This document shows positions 27,892 through 38,950 of a DNA stretch of 64,000 bases, one piece after another. Made by a program: the position numbers and the translations under genes. Origin of the DNA: Caldalkalibacillus mannanilyticus JCM 10596 (GTDB lineage: Bacteria; Bacillota; Bacilli; Caldalkalibacillales; JCM-10596); NCBI RefSeq assembly GCF_000615945.1, contig NZ_BAMO01000005.1:62001-126000 (forward strand). Reading direction: 5' to 3'. Each line of letters begins with the position of its first letter. The first letter of the stretch is position 1. The notes below the pieces were generated by a model, which had not been told where the DNA came from, ran no database searches, and worked only from the letters and a program-made list of their open reading frames with translations.

Positions 27892-30353
27892 TTAGACAAT
27901 ATCCACGATACTTCGGATGTGAAGGGCTTCTTTCAACTTCTCGACTCCCTCTCTACTAGCTACCTGCTCTTTCTCTAGGCGAATTGCTTTCACCATTGAA
28001 GGCTTATATCAAAATAGTTGTCGCTAAAAATAACATCAGCATCTTGAAGCTCAAGCTCCACATATTTAGTCATTGTATCTGTCGTTAGATAAATAACATA
28101 GTGTGACTCTTCCTCTACTATCTTCGTTGAAATCGTAGGTTTTCCAAATTCAAAATGCTTTAATGGAGTAAATAAAAGAACATCATGACTTTTTTGTTTT
28201 CCGTCCAGAATGAAAGTATATTCGAAGTAATATTCCCTTTCTTCCCGCTCCTCAATTACGCCTGAAAAATCCAGGAGTTTATCCTTCGTTACACTTAATG
28301 GAGCAGCGGTTAAGTCCCTTACCTCTTCTTGTATTAAACCATCCCATCTATGAACCAGTTTCCAGTGCACCTTTCCTGAAACTTGTGTTAACAGGTCATT
28401 TGTCAAATGTAATTGCACAGTACAACCTTCATCCAAAGCAGACAGCAAAACAGGATCATAAAAACGCTTGGCAAAGTAATGAAGGGCTTTCCAACGCCCA
28501 TAGTAATCAATGCTAGACCATGAGGCAACTGGCCAGCAATCATTTAACTGCCAGTAAAGTGAGCCCATACATCTCCCACGATGTCTGCGCCAGTGCTCAA
28601 CACCATATTTTACAGCTTCCGCTTGAAGAATTTGCGAAGCATAGACCAAGGAGGAGAGATCCTTAGGATATTTCATATTCTGAGCTAAATAATATAATAT
28701 TTTCCCATTGGCTCCATCATTTTTTTGATGGCTTTCCATCACTCTAGAGAAAATATTTCGATCTTCTGGGAGGGTAAAGCTTTCAATCGTCTTCATACTC
28801 GGAAAGGATTGAAAACCGAACTCTGAACAAAATCGAAAGTAGAATTTCCGATACTCTGTAAAGGGCTTTAATCCATGCCACACTTCCCAATAATGGACAT
28901 CTCCGCGGTTCTCATCATTTGGATTGTCAAAGCTTCCTGTGGAGGAAGGCGAAGACGGCCAATAAAAACGGTCTGGGTCAAATTCCTCTGTTAGCCTAGG
29001 CAGAATCTCTTCAAATTGGATCAAGTAATCCTTACGCAGCTTGTGGGGTTTAGGGAAACCCCACTCTTCCCAAGCGACCTCCATTTCATTATTTCCGCAC
29101 CATAAAGCAAGGCAAGCATGGTGACGGATTCTTTTCATGTTATCCTCTGCCTCTTTCGTTACATTTTCTCTAAAGTCTTTCGTCAATTCATACTGTGCAC
29201 AGGCAAACATAAAGTCCTGCCAAACAATTAGTCCGTAGCGATCGCACAAATCAAAGAAATAATCATCAGGGTAATATCCTCCGCCCCACACCCTAATACA
29301 GTTAAAGTGTGCTTTGATACAATCTTGTACCAGTCTTTCGGTTCGCTTTGCATCACAGCGTGGCAAGATGCTATCTTCTGGAATATAATTGGCTCCTTTA
29401 GTAAAAATCGAAATCCCATTCACCTCCATCTGAAAGGAGGTTCCCCATTCGTCCTCCTCCTGACGAATCGATAAGGTTCGCAGCCCAATATGAAGCTCTT
29501 TTTTATCAAGCTCTACCTTATTTTGGAGCAAACGCACTTCGACTTTATATAATGGCTGATGTCCATATCCATTGGGCCACCATAGTTCGGGTTCATCAAT
29601 CAGAGCATGAATACGATTCTTTAATAACACATTTTCTTTATGAATGACCAGCCGTTCTCCAGCTGGTGGAGTGATGATTATTTCCAAATCCAGCTCATGC
29701 TCACTCCAGCTTTCAAGCTCAATTTGAACTTCGACATTCACATGCTTCTCCTGATGAGCCTGTGAAATGTAGACATCCTGTAGTTTTGCCTCGGTATACC
29801 CTATTAAATAGATATCTCGCCAAATTCCCGCATCAGGAAGCCGAGGTCCCCAATCCCATCCAAACATACTATGAGCTTTCCTTAGATAAGGAAATCCTGC
29901 AACAGTCGTATCCACTCCCCATAGTGAGCGCTCTTTTTGCTTGTCTGTCACATATTTTAGCGGAGAGCGAAAAAGAATTTCAATTTGGTTTTCTGTTTGT
30001 AGATGCTCCTTCACATCGAACTCATAGGTGCGGTGCATATTATCTGTTCGCCCAATTTCTCTGCCGTTCAGCCTGATTTCCGCAAGCGTATCTAGCCCTT
30101 CACACCTAAGCAGGATTCTATCCTGTTGAGCCATCTCTTCAGAAAGACGAAATGAACGTGTATAGATAAAATCGTGTTGCATTACATTCATAACCGTTTC
30201 TTCATGGTCACGAAAAAAAGGATCTTCTATTACTTGAGCCTGTAACAAATCATGGTACACTGAACCTGGAACACTAGCATCAAGCCAATCTGTTTCCCCT
30301 ACTTTTTTCATTTTCCATGTCCCGTTTAACAAGTATTTCTCCACTCCAGCCAC
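27892..30353 (-). CDS. GH2 beta-mannosidase (frameshifted near the C-terminus)
   Basis: About 820 residues, cytoplasmic. Sugar-binding jelly-roll, Ig-like and TIM-barrel domains in GH2 order. The acid/base lies in WCGNNEMEVAWEEWG and the nucleophile Glu in FCSEFGFQS. SMFGWDWGPRLPD is typical of beta-mannosidases. The long frame stops at 27990, but the other frame continues with VEKLKEALHIRSIVDIV to a stop at 27892, matching the usual family length. One lost base near 28008 explains this. It removes non-reducing mannose from manno-oligosaccharides. The start is a GTG. Confidence 0.9.
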
Positions 30354-30399
30354 ACCCTTTCTTTCGACCTATCTCTTCATTCCTTGAGCACCGCTGTAT

Positions 30400-30413
30400 T
30401 GATACCGCTTTCA
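30400..30413 (-). promoter_or_regulatory. cre-like site upstream of beta-mannosidase
   Basis: Minus-strand TGAAAGCGGTATCA fits the CcpA core TGNAANCGNWNNCW. Only the base before it (G) departs from the full consensus. It lies 47-60 bases upstream of the GTG start. Confidence 0.5.
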
Positions 30414-30490
30414 CTCACATTATACAAACGAGAAATATCCAATGAAATGTGATAGATTAACATTTATTGTTCTCCATTATCATTTGGTCA

Positions 30491-30529
30491 AAAAAAAAGC
30501 AGCCACAGAGTTTCCCCTTGTAGCTGCTT
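30491..30529 (-). terminator. Terminator between the second binding protein and beta-mannosidase
   Basis: Minus strand: AAGCAGCTACA pairs with TGTGGCTGCTT (one G-T mismatch), followed by nine T residues. It would end or attenuate transcripts from the GH26 unit. Confidence 0.75.
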
Positions 30530-30559
30530 AAGCTGATAAATGATCCGTCACATATTTGG

Positions 30560-31869
30560 TTAATATCCTAAAGATTTTTTTGCCTTTTGCCAACGCTTAT
30601 TTAACTTCTCAAACTCCTGTTGTAAGTCAGGGGCTACAGCTAATTCTTGAACAAGAGCTCCCGTACCAAACGGAATCTGAGCAGCATTACCTATCCTATA
30701 GAAAGTGGCGTCTCTGTCCGCACTTTCAATTAAGCTAGGTTGATAGGATAGAAACTCCGTCATTTGCGGCAAGGTAGGCTCATTTGTTGTGAGTACGGGA
30801 ATAAAACCATTTTCTTCAACATACCCTGATTCCTTCACAAAAAAATCAATCCAAGCAAATGCCGCTTCTTTATTCTTACTTTGTTTGTTCACACCGATCA
30901 TCCAATCAGGTCCATAGGAGCATATAACCTACCACTATTATCGTATGGGAGAGGAAAAATGCCAATCTCCTCAGGAGCTGCTCCAGCATCTATAATCTGA
31001 TTAATGACCCAGCTTCCCAAGCAATACATTGCCGCTTCACCATTAGCTATTTGACGCTTGGATTTTTCCCAATTATTAGATAATAAATCAGGCTCCACTA
31101 GCTCATGCTCGATAAAGTATCTGAGGATAGAAATCCCTTGACCCCAAGCGTTATCTAATTGAAACGGTTCTTCTTCATGAACCATTTTTCCTAAGTATTC
31201 GGCATCCCCTGATCTCCAGGAAACGGAATGCTCTCCCCATACCCCTAAGGGCCACTGTGCTCCATAATTACTATAAAGAGGAATCACTCCTACTCCCTTT
31301 AATTTATGTGCCGCTTCAAAAAGCTCATCAAGAGTAAGAGGGATACTGGTAATTCCCGCCTTGGCAAAAGCTTTTTTATTATACACAATGCCCAGTGTAT
31401 TAACCCCAGTTGCCATGCCGTAGCGTTTTCCTTCATGCAGCATAATATCTGTAAATCGAACATATTCAAACATCTCATCAGGGAGAGGTTCAAAATAATC
31501 TTTAAATTCACTGTTGGGAACATATTCAGGAATAAGCAACACATCTCCCGCTTCTCCTGTTGTCAGGCGAATCCGAATATCATGCATATAGTTTTTTAAC
31601 CCTTCAAATTCCACCTGAACATGTGGATGCTTTTCCTGAAACTTAACAGCATATCGTTGCATCGTCCCATCTGCTACCAGATCTACTCTATTAGTCAAGA
31701 CCGTTATCTTACCGGAAAGGGGCTTTTCTTTTTTCTCATCATTATGATGAAAGGAATCCTGTGAATGTTCAACTTCTCTAAGCTCTGCAGGGGTGAATGA
31801 TAGATAGGCTATTAATAGCATGGAGAAAGCTAATAAAAGTCCGAGCAAGAGGATCAGACTTTTTTTCAT
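30560..31869 (-). CDS. Sugar-binding protein, second copy, anchor without lipobox (frameshifted)
   Basis: About 436 residues, related to the lipoprotein at 16073-17401 (ITVLTNRVDLVADGTMQRYAVKF; YCLGSWVINQ). The 5' frame (30898-31869) ends at DLIG; adding a G near 30912 gives APMGPDWMIGVNKQS and joins the 3' frame (30560-30901). The N-terminus has one strong hydrophobic segment (5-25) but no lipobox cysteine, so the protein may be held by that segment or released. It lies between the GH26 and GH2 genes and may present polysaccharide products to the permeases of the other operon. AGGAGG precedes the ATG. Confidence 0.83.
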
Positions 31870-31932
31870 TATGACTTACCTCCTAGTCTGACAGTCTATT
31901 ATTATCTAGTCCCTATCATCATATGCTAGATA

Positions 31933-31947
31933 TGTTACCGCTTTCAA
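31933..31947 (-). promoter_or_regulatory. cre site upstream of the second binding protein
   Basis: Minus-strand TTGAAAGCGGTAACA matches WTGNAANCGNWNNCW at every position. It lies 64-78 bases before the ATG, in the gap after the GH26 gene. Confidence 0.65.
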
Positions 31948-31962
31948 CCACTTTTTTTTGTA

Positions 31963-33504
31963 TTATCTTACGGTCACATGATCTAAGTAAATCGCCGTCT
32001 TCCCGTTGCTATTTGCTGGTGCTTTATACTCTACACCTATCTCTCGAACATCATGCAGATTACTTACTTTCGTCAAATCAATAGATAGTGCGGTTGTTCC
32101 GTTTGCCTGCAAACTGACAAATTCACCTGCATTCCATCTCCAAGCACTCCCTGTTTTGACGAAAACTCTTGCTGTCATGCCACTTCCTACATTTCCCCAC
32201 GAAGAATGGCTCACTTTAATTTCTAGGTTTTTGAATGAACTAAGATTTCGATTCACTGTTTTTTGCAAATGGTAGCTATTATTGCCCAGAACGACATCTG
32301 CTTTCAACGATTGAGTACCATTTGCCGACCATTCATTCGAAGTCCATGGTCCTCCGTCTAAATTCACACCCGACCACGATTGCGTATTGTTTTCAAAATC
32401 ATAGAGAACAGTGGCTGGATTTGATTGACCATAATCAATCTCTCCCCTATTTACAACCCATGAATCATTAAATAGATCCCATGCTCCTCTGTTGTTATGT
32501 GGACTCCATTTATCATTCCAAGCTAGGAAATAGACAGTACGTGGATATTTTTGTTTAATTGCTTGAATATAATTTGAATAATCAAAGGAACCAGCCATGC
32601 TTTCAGGAGGACCGATTTCAGCAAAAGCAAAAGGTTTATCTAAAGCGATCATTCGATTATATTGGTCAGTAAGGCTATGTGGATCAGGATGGTAGGAATC
32701 AAGAGCCACAATATCTACATAATTTGCTCCTGGGTAGTAACTTGTTACATGATCTCTGTAAACATCAGGTGAGTAAACCCAAATAAGGTTATTCAGCTTA
32801 CGCTCATGAGTAAAATATTGATACATATCTCTCCATGCGCTGATATAGGCATTGGCACGTGTTTGATCAAATTGATTGTAACCTTCTGCTCCCCACCAGA
32901 ACCATTCTCCATTCATTTCATGTAAAGGACGGAAAAGAACCGTCACTCCATTGTTCTGTAGCTCGTCCAACCCATCTGCCATCTTATCCAGCATATCCTT
33001 CCACCTTCTACCCTCTGTTGTCCTGTGATTGGTTAGATTTTGGAACTGTGAAGTAGGCAAAATTGTTTTGTAGTTTTCCCCCGAATGAAACCCTGGATTT
33101 GGCATGTGTACACTGATCGTGACCAAACCTCCTTGGTTCCAAAAGTTTATTAATTCTTGATTGCAGCCATAGCTAATTTGATCGGCTACATACAATCGCG
33201 TCTGCCAATTCTTATAATCACAAGATAATATTCCTGGCATTTTTCCTGTCAGCTCCGCTTGCGCATTTGTTTGATCCAGGCTAAAGGTAGAATCACTGTA
33301 CCCTCCGAAGTGTCCCGACACCACACGTTTATTACTCTTGTTTGGTAGATTGGCTAACCAACTATACACGTTTTTTGTCGTTTGGTTCGCATTAGGATTC
33401 GATAATGCAGCACCGTTTGCTTCTGACGACATTGAGATCGTCGGCAGGACCGAAAAAAACATAATAAAAGCCATAACAAAAGCCACCTTCTTGTACACCT
33501 TCAT
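31963..33504 (-). CDS. Secreted GH26 endo-beta-1,4-mannanase with C-terminal carbohydrate-binding module
   Basis: 513 residues. Signal peptide about 1-33. GH26 TIM barrel about 40-355 with acid/base E196 (FRPLHEMNGEWFWWG) and nucleophile E296 (PFAFAEIGPPE). The last 145 residues form a beta-sandwich module resembling mannan-binding CBM27/CBM23 types (LYDFENNTQSWSGVNLDGG). It should cut mannan or galactomannan outside the cell and start the pathway encoded by the rest of the locus. The ATG follows AGGAGG. A perfect cre lies just upstream. Confidence 0.92.
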   Translation of the reverse strand: MKVYKKVAFVMAFIMFFSVLPTISMSSEANGAALSNPNANQTTKNVYSWLANLPNKSNKRVVSGHFGGYSDSTFSLDQTNAQAELTGKMPGILSCDYKNWQTRLYVADQISYGCNQELINFWNQGGLVTISVHMPNPGFHSGENYKTILPTSQFQNLTNHRTTEGRRWKDMLDKMADGLDELQNNGVTVLFRPLHEMNGEWFWWGAEGYNQFDQTRANAYISAWRDMYQYFTHERKLNNLIWVYSPDVYRDHVTSYYPGANYVDIVALDSYHPDPHSLTDQYNRMIALDKPFAFAEIGPPESMAGSFDYSNYIQAIKQKYPRTVYFLAWNDKWSPHNNRGAWDLFNDSWVVNRGEIDYGQSNPATVLYDFENNTQSWSGVNLDGGPWTSNEWSANGTQSLKADVVLGNNSYHLQKTVNRNLSSFKNLEIKVSHSSWGNVGSGMTARVFVKTGSAWRWNAGEFVSLQANGTTALSIDLTKVSNLHDVREIGVEYKAPANSNGKTAIYLDHVTVR

Positions 33505-33530
33505 TACATAATCCTCCTCTATCCTTTTAA

Positions 33531-33545
33531 TTGTAAGCGATTACA
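33531..33545 (+). promoter_or_regulatory. cre site upstream of GH26
   Basis: TTGTAAGCGATTACA is a perfect match to WTGNAANCGNWNNCW and nearly palindromic. It lies 27-41 bases before the GH26 start, where CcpA would block transcription. Confidence 0.75.
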
Positions 33546-33631
33546 TTTTTTATCTTAACATAGTGATTGATTAGAAAAATATGGTTGGATTATGATTTGT
33601 TGTTCTCTATTGAGGAGTTCATATAATGAAT

Positions 33632-35018
33632 TTAGATGGCAGGGATGATGATGTTTGATTCTACCCCATCTACTGTACAGTTAAATAAATAGACAGGTTG
33701 ATAGTAACCTTTGGAGTCTAGATAATACTGTATCTTTACTTCGTTTATCTCTATCGCTTCTATCCTATTCTTAGAATATTGAAATTTTCCTTTCAGCAGT
33801 TCTCTATATGCTTCCATCTCACTTTTAATACGAACATCCTTTACTTTGACATAGGTAACTAAATCGTTCCTTATTTTTTTATAGAATGATCATTGTAATA
33901 GACACAAGACAGAACACCATCCACTAGCTGATTATCCATCATGTATTGTTCAACAGTCCATTGATACTCTCCAACATCTTTATGGTTTAGAGTAGCCATT
34001 TCAGGTATCGAAACCCCAAACGCTTGTAGTTTTTCTATTAATCTATCCACATCCTCATCCATAGGCTCTATCTCTTCATCAAACATGGAGAAATCTATGA
34101 AATCATAACTTCCATCTAAATAATTCAACCATAGATGATAAGAAGGAGTGCTTTCCACTCTATAATTGGCATTATTATGATAAGCAATGATCACCATATC
34201 CTTTGTGTCAATTCCTACATTTTCAAAAAAATCTACAGCAAATCTTTCTGCCGAATCCTTTGCATACGTCGGCGCTTGGTAAATAGGAGATGATGTTCTC
34301 TGTTCCTTTAGTTCAATATGTACATTGGTTATTGTGTTTTTCATGTTTATCTTAGCAGTATGAGCTACAGATAAATTCCCAAACTCCTGTAAGTGATAAC
34401 AGATAAATATTCCCCCGAATACGGTGAGTACAATAAATAGGGGCGCAAAATATAGGAATGCTTTATCCCATTCCCGTATTGTTATTAACGCTAATAAGCC
34501 CATGACCATACCATAGCCAATGACTGCCCCTAGAAAATTGTTAAATAAATCGTCCACGACAAAATTTCCTCGTCCGGTCACTAGCTGTAAAGACTCAATA
34601 GACATGGTAAATAATAATCCTGCTCCCAGGGTCCACTTTATTTTAAGAAAGGTTCGATGCAATAGAGGCAAGAGTATTCCTAACGGTACAAACATGACGA
34701 TATTTAAAATAACAAATTGCCAATGTCTAAGAGTAAAATGGTTCCATGCTTCCCGATAACTACTCAAAAATAAAAATCTATATTTCCATGGTCGCTTGAA
34801 CCTCGCATAAATAAGGTAACTCCCAGCACCATGATGATATATCCAGTCAGCGTTCCCCCAATAAACCATTCTTTCTTAGTGATTCTTTTTTTCCCACCTA
34901 GAAGCCTTTGGTATATAAGCACATAGCTGATCCAAAAAACAGCCCCTAGAACAATGACTCCTATTAGAGCTAAATGGATATACTCCATGATGATTCCAAC
35001 GATTTCTTGTCCCCTCAT
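33632..35018 (-). CDS. VanZ-like membrane protein with large extracytoplasmic C-domain (two frameshifts)
   Basis: Three frames join into about 462 residues. The 5' frame (34764-35018) has two membrane segments. The middle one (33871-34869) has the VanZ core (SSYREAWNHFTLRHWQFVILNIVMFVPLGILLP; ESLQLVTGRGNFVVDDLFNNFLGAVIGY) and then a soluble region. The 3' frame (33632-33817) has the C-terminal end with a DSKGYYQPVYLFNC stretch like regulators of the YycI type. Breaks lie in a T5 run near 34766 and an A7 run near 33880. The VanZ core is linked to glycopeptide tolerance in some proteins; the role of this long form is unknown. Confidence 0.72.
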
Positions 35019-35220
35019 TGTACTCGTCTCCCTTTTTCTTTACCTTTTCATCAATGTTTTTCTTTATTAAAGACGTTTTCCCTCATGATTTTATGTCACT
35101 TCTACCATATAAAAAAAGCACACCCTTTTTTGCCCAGATTATGTCTAAGGTAAAAGAAGGTGGCTCTATTACAACGGAATGCATGTAGCAATCGCTGATA
35201 AGGTCAAATATTTCAATTGC

Positions 35221-36258
35221 TTATTTTCCTGCTCCGGCATTCTTAATGACATGACTTCTTACTTCAGAAGCTTCTCTTAAGGTATAGGTATAATAATCCG
35301 CTGGCTCCCAAGCAACTCCAGATCCTCGTGTTTCCATAGAACCACTGTTGACAAAATAACTGCCACGATCTTTTATATAGCCTTGGTTTCTTGGATTATC
35401 CATAAACTTTGTTGGGTTTTTTACATGTTCAAAATAGTTGTTCTCTGACACTATTTTTGCCGCATTCCCAACACCAATACCATATCCTAAGGAGGATGTA
35501 TACCCCATATCTCTACCGTATTTGCCCATATCACTATAATAGTTGTTATATAGGTGAACCATGCCAAATCTTACTCTAGGATTTCTTTGGGTTGTTCCTC
35601 TAAACCAGCTATCATGAATCGTTACTTTATATTTATCCGAATTAGCATCGTTATCATTATTGCTAATCGTCATGGTCTTATTGTGCTGTTCAAATCTACT
35701 GTTTGAAATGGTGATGTAATTTGCCCCGTTTACGATATCTATGATCCCATCCCCATGCTTTCGCATCGTGACATGATCAATCCATATATGATGAGCAGCT
35801 GTTCCCGTAATTTGAATTCCATCATAATCGTTGGTTTTTCCGTCCCAGTCATCATCTACATATGTACCTCTAATCGTGAGATTCTTAACAATAACATTAC
35901 TGCCCTTGATTTTAAGTCCACCGTTTTTAATTTCAGCGTTTGCATCAAGACCTACTATTGTTTTATTTGAGCTTACCTCAATATAATTTCCTTTAGTAGG
36001 AATAGTAATGGAACCAGATATTTTTATAATATATTTATCTTTATTCTTTGCATACTTCTCTAAATCGGCTGCATTTTTAACAGTCACCTCTTTTCCACCT
36101 GAACCCCCTGTTGTTCCCTTTACCCCTTCAGCATCAACAGAAGCCCATCCTGTAGGGCAACTATATGAGTAAGAACTAGCGCTCGAATCATTAACCATAA
36201 TGCTTAACATCATGATAAAAACAATAAAAATGGATCCTGCTTTTTTCATTTTTAACAT
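35221..36258 (-). CDS. Secreted pectate lyase, polysaccharide lyase family 1
   Basis: 345 residues from the ATG at 36258 (GGGAGG site; the open frame reaches 36291 without a site). Signal peptide 1-28. Right-handed beta-helix with the PL1 motifs: calcium-binding Asp in DDWDGKTNDYDGIQI, WIDHVTM, and the catalytic Arg in RGTTQRNPRVRFG. It cleaves polygalacturonate by beta-elimination. It stands alone, next to mannan genes, consistent with growth on plant cell walls. Confidence 0.92.
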   Translation of the reverse strand: MLKMKKAGSIFIVFIMMLSIMVNDSSASSYSYSCPTGWASVDAEGVKGTTGGSGGKEVTVKNAADLEKYAKNKDKYIIKISGSITIPTKGNYIEVSSNKTIVGLDANAEIKNGGLKIKGSNVIVKNLTIRGTYVDDDWDGKTNDYDGIQITGTAAHHIWIDHVTMRKHGDGIIDIVNGANYITISNSRFEQHNKTMTISNNDNDANSDKYKVTIHDSWFRGTTQRNPRVRFGMVHLYNNYYSDMGKYGRDMGYTSSLGYGIGVGNAAKIVSENNYFEHVKNPTKFMDNPRNQGYIKDRGSYFVNSGSMETRGSGVAWEPADYYTYTLREASEVRSHVIKNAGAGK

Positions 36259-36423
36259 TTTATTTCCTCCCTTTATACAGGTTCCTTCCATAATCTTGTG
36301 AACATTAGCTCAATGTGTTATTTTCGCTTGACTACATTACTCTTTCTATGCACTTCCTCATTCTTCCTGCAAAAACACTAAATTTATCCATTTTAGTTTC
36401 TTATATTTCCATTCAACCATACT

Positions 36424-36447
36424 AAAAAACACCTACGTAGGTAGGTG
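36424..36447 (-). terminator. Terminator after the nik-type operon
   Basis: Minus strand: CACCTAC-ctac-GTAGGTG perfect stem followed by six T residues, 17 bases past the nikE stop. Confidence 0.75.
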
Positions 36448-36463
36448 CTCATCTTGAATATGA

Positions 36464-37294
36464 TTATACCATGTTTACTCTCGTCGCAAGCTTACGAGAA
36501 CGAGGGTGTTCAGCAAGAACGGAATCTCTTAATCGTATAACTATAGGATGTTTAGAATGAAAAAATGGCTCCTTTGAATCGTAAAGCTCAATCAATTCTC
36601 CTTTTTCAAGGACGCCAATTCTATCAGAAATTGAAAAAGCAGCTTTAATATCATGTGTAATAAACAGATAAGATAAGCCGAAGTCATCCTTTAATTCACT
36701 TAATAGTTGTAAAATTAAGCTTTGTGTTACCATATCTAAACTACTTACTGGTTCGTCAAGGACGATTAACTTCGGTTTAAGGGCGATAGCTCTGGCGATG
36801 TTAATTCTTTGCAATTGTCCACCGCTAAATTGATGAGGGTATTTTTTTAAATCCTTTTCACTTAACCCTACTCTTTCTACTAGTTCAATAACCCTTCTTC
36901 TTAATTCTCCTAAAGATAGTTTTTCATAGTTCTCTAATGGCTCGCTTATAATCCTTTCGGCTGTCATCCGTGGGTTAACAGCTGAATAGGAGTCCTGAAA
37001 AACAACTTGTAGATCACGGCGAATTTTCTGTTGGATTGCTTTCCCCGTATTATATAGGTCAAATCCCTGAAACAAAACCTGACCTTGTTGTGGAGGTTGA
37101 ATGCCGAGAACGACTTTTCCTAAGGTGCTTTTTCCGGCACCGCTTGTACCAATCAAGCCCAAACATGTTCCTTCTTCAATAGAAAAGGAAATATCATTAA
37201 GAACTTTATTTGTTTGGTTCTTCCCTATAAAAAATTTCCTAGAATGAAAGCTAAGATTTACTTGTTTTACCTGTAATAAGCTCAATGAATTCAC
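36464..37294 (-). CDS. nikE: Nickel/peptide-type ABC importer ATPase NikE
   Basis: 276 residues, oligopeptide/nickel-family ABC ATPase: Walker A GTSGAGKSTL, signature FSGGQLQRINIARA, Walker B LIVLDEP, H-loop ITHDI. It overlaps nikD by 4 bases. Last gene of a five-gene leftward importer. Confidence 0.87.
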   Translation of the reverse strand: MNSLSLLQVKQVNLSFHSRKFFIGKNQTNKVLNDISFSIEEGTCLGLIGTSGAGKSTLGKVVLGIQPPQQGQVLFQGFDLYNTGKAIQQKIRRDLQVVFQDSYSAVNPRMTAERIISEPLENYEKLSLGELRRRVIELVERVGLSEKDLKKYPHQFSGGQLQRINIARAIALKPKLIVLDEPVSSLDMVTQSLILQLLSELKDDFGLSYLFITHDIKAAFSISDRIGVLEKGELIELYDSKEPFFHSKHPIVIRLRDSVLAEHPRSRKLATRVNMV

Positions 37295-38100
37295 CTCTTG
37301 GAAAATAAGGTCGGTCTTGTCTGTAGCAATTTCTTCGTGTACTCATGTTGGGGATGATCAAATAACTCTATTACATTTGCCTCTTCAACGATTCTGCCAT
37401 GTTGCATCACAATGACATCATCCGCCATTTCGGAAATAACACCAAGATCATGGGAAATGAGTAAAATAGATGTTCCATATTCAGAACGAACCTGATCTAA
37501 TAGACGAAGAACCAATAATTGGCTATGAAGATCAAGTGCTGTAGTTGGCTCATCTGCTATAATTACAGAAGGCTGTAAGCATGCAGCCATAGCAATCATC
37601 ACTCGTTGAAGCATCCCTCCACTTAATTCAAAGGGGTAATTTTTCAATAGTTTTATAGGGTCAGGTAAATCAACACTTTGCATCACACTAATCGCAAGCT
37701 CCCTTGCCTGCTTTTTATTGAAAGCGGTGTGAGATTGAATCGTTTCGATAAATTGATGACCAATTGTAAAAACAGGAGTAAACGCATTCATCGGATTTTG
37801 CATAATAAAAGCAATATCCTTCCCACGAATTTTCCGTATTTCCTTGTTTTCTAAACCATTCAATTCCCTACCTTGTAGTGTAATACTTCCACTGATATTC
37901 ATTGTTTTCCTATCGTGCAGCTGTAAGATAGACATGCTTGTAACAGTTTTACCACTACCACTTTCCCCAACAAGACCTAGAACCTTCCCTTTTTTCAGAC
38001 CAAAAGTAATATCCTGAACAAGTGTGGAAAAACCTTCAGAGGTTCTCACTTGAACATGTAGGTCCTTTACATGTAAAATATTTTGTTCAATGGTTTCCAA
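37291..38100 (-). CDS. nikD: Nickel/peptide-type ABC importer ATPase NikD
   Basis: 269 residues with Walker A GESGSGKTVTS, signature LSGGMLQRVMIAMA, Walker B VIIADEP and H-loop ISHDLGV. It forms the ATPase pair with nikE and is 20 bases downstream of the nikC stop. Confidence 0.87.
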   Translation of the reverse strand: METIEQNILHVKDLHVQVRTSEGFSTLVQDITFGLKKGKVLGLVGESGSGKTVTSMSILQLHDRKTMNISGSITLQGRELNGLENKEIRKIRGKDIAFIMQNPMNAFTPVFTIGHQFIETIQSHTAFNKKQARELAISVMQSVDLPDPIKLLKNYPFELSGGMLQRVMIAMAACLQPSVIIADEPTTALDLHSQLLVLRLLDQVRSEYGTSILLISHDLGVISEMADDVIVMQHGRIVEEANVIELFDHPQHEYTKKLLQTRPTLFSKR

Positions 38101-38120
38101 TATTCAACAGTCCTTTTTCA

Positions 38121-38950
38121 TTAGCGGCGTTTAACCCCAAATCTCTCTGAGAGTGATTCACCTAGTAAATTAAAGGTAACAACGACTAGTATAATCATTA
38201 AACCCGGATAAATCATTAATGTTGGATGTGTCCTGATATACGACTTTCCTTCATGAATCATCGCCCCCCACTCTGGTATAGGAGGTTGCACCCCTAAACC
38301 CAAAAAGGACATCGATGATAAATTCATGATCGCCCAGCCCATTTCTAATGTCCCCATTACGGCTAGTGGTGGGAGAACATTTGGAATAATATGCTTTTTA
38401 ATGATCGTCCACGTAGAAGAACCACTGATTTTAGCTGCAGTAATGTAGTTCTGTTCTTTCAGACTTAGAACCATTCCTCGAATGATCCTCGCATAATACA
38501 CCCATTGTACGAGAATCAACCCTAAAACGACTTGTTTAAGACCCGCTCCCCAAATACCAACAAAGCCAAGCACAAACAATAGACTTGGAATTGCCATTAG
38601 CCCATCACCGAATCTCATTAACACTTGGTCAATCCAACCGCCTTTGTATCCAGCAATGATACCAATAATCAACCCTATACTGAGAGCTGAAATAAAAATG
38701 AGCATAGCATACCCAAGTGAGGTTTGAGCCCCATATAGTATACGTGAAAACGTACACCGCCCTAAGTGATCCGTGCCTAATGGGTAATCCAAAGAAGGTG
38801 ACTGTAATTTATGAGCTAAATTAACCAAAACGGGGTCATTAGGCGCAAGCACGGTGCCAAGAGCGTGATCACAAATAACACACACAGAATCACAGAACAA
38901 AGGAGAATCACTTTTTGACTTTTTACTATTTCACGAAACTTTGTGATCAT
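38121..38950 (-). CDS. nikC: Nickel/peptide-type ABC permease NikC (frameshifted near the N-terminus)
   Basis: The true start is the ATG at 38950, which shares one base with the nikB stop (TAATG). It begins with a membrane segment (VILLCSVILCVLFVITLLAP). One base is lost near 38862; with it restored the frame reads LAPVLAPNDPVLVNLAHKL and continues in the long frame. About 276 residues with OppC-type EAA loop (ITAAKISGSSTWTIIKKHIIPN). It partners nikB. Confidence 0.87.

Noticed and set aside
35221-36292. cre site before the pectate lyase
   Set aside because: The best candidate near 36320 lacks the fixed TG and central positions of the consensus.
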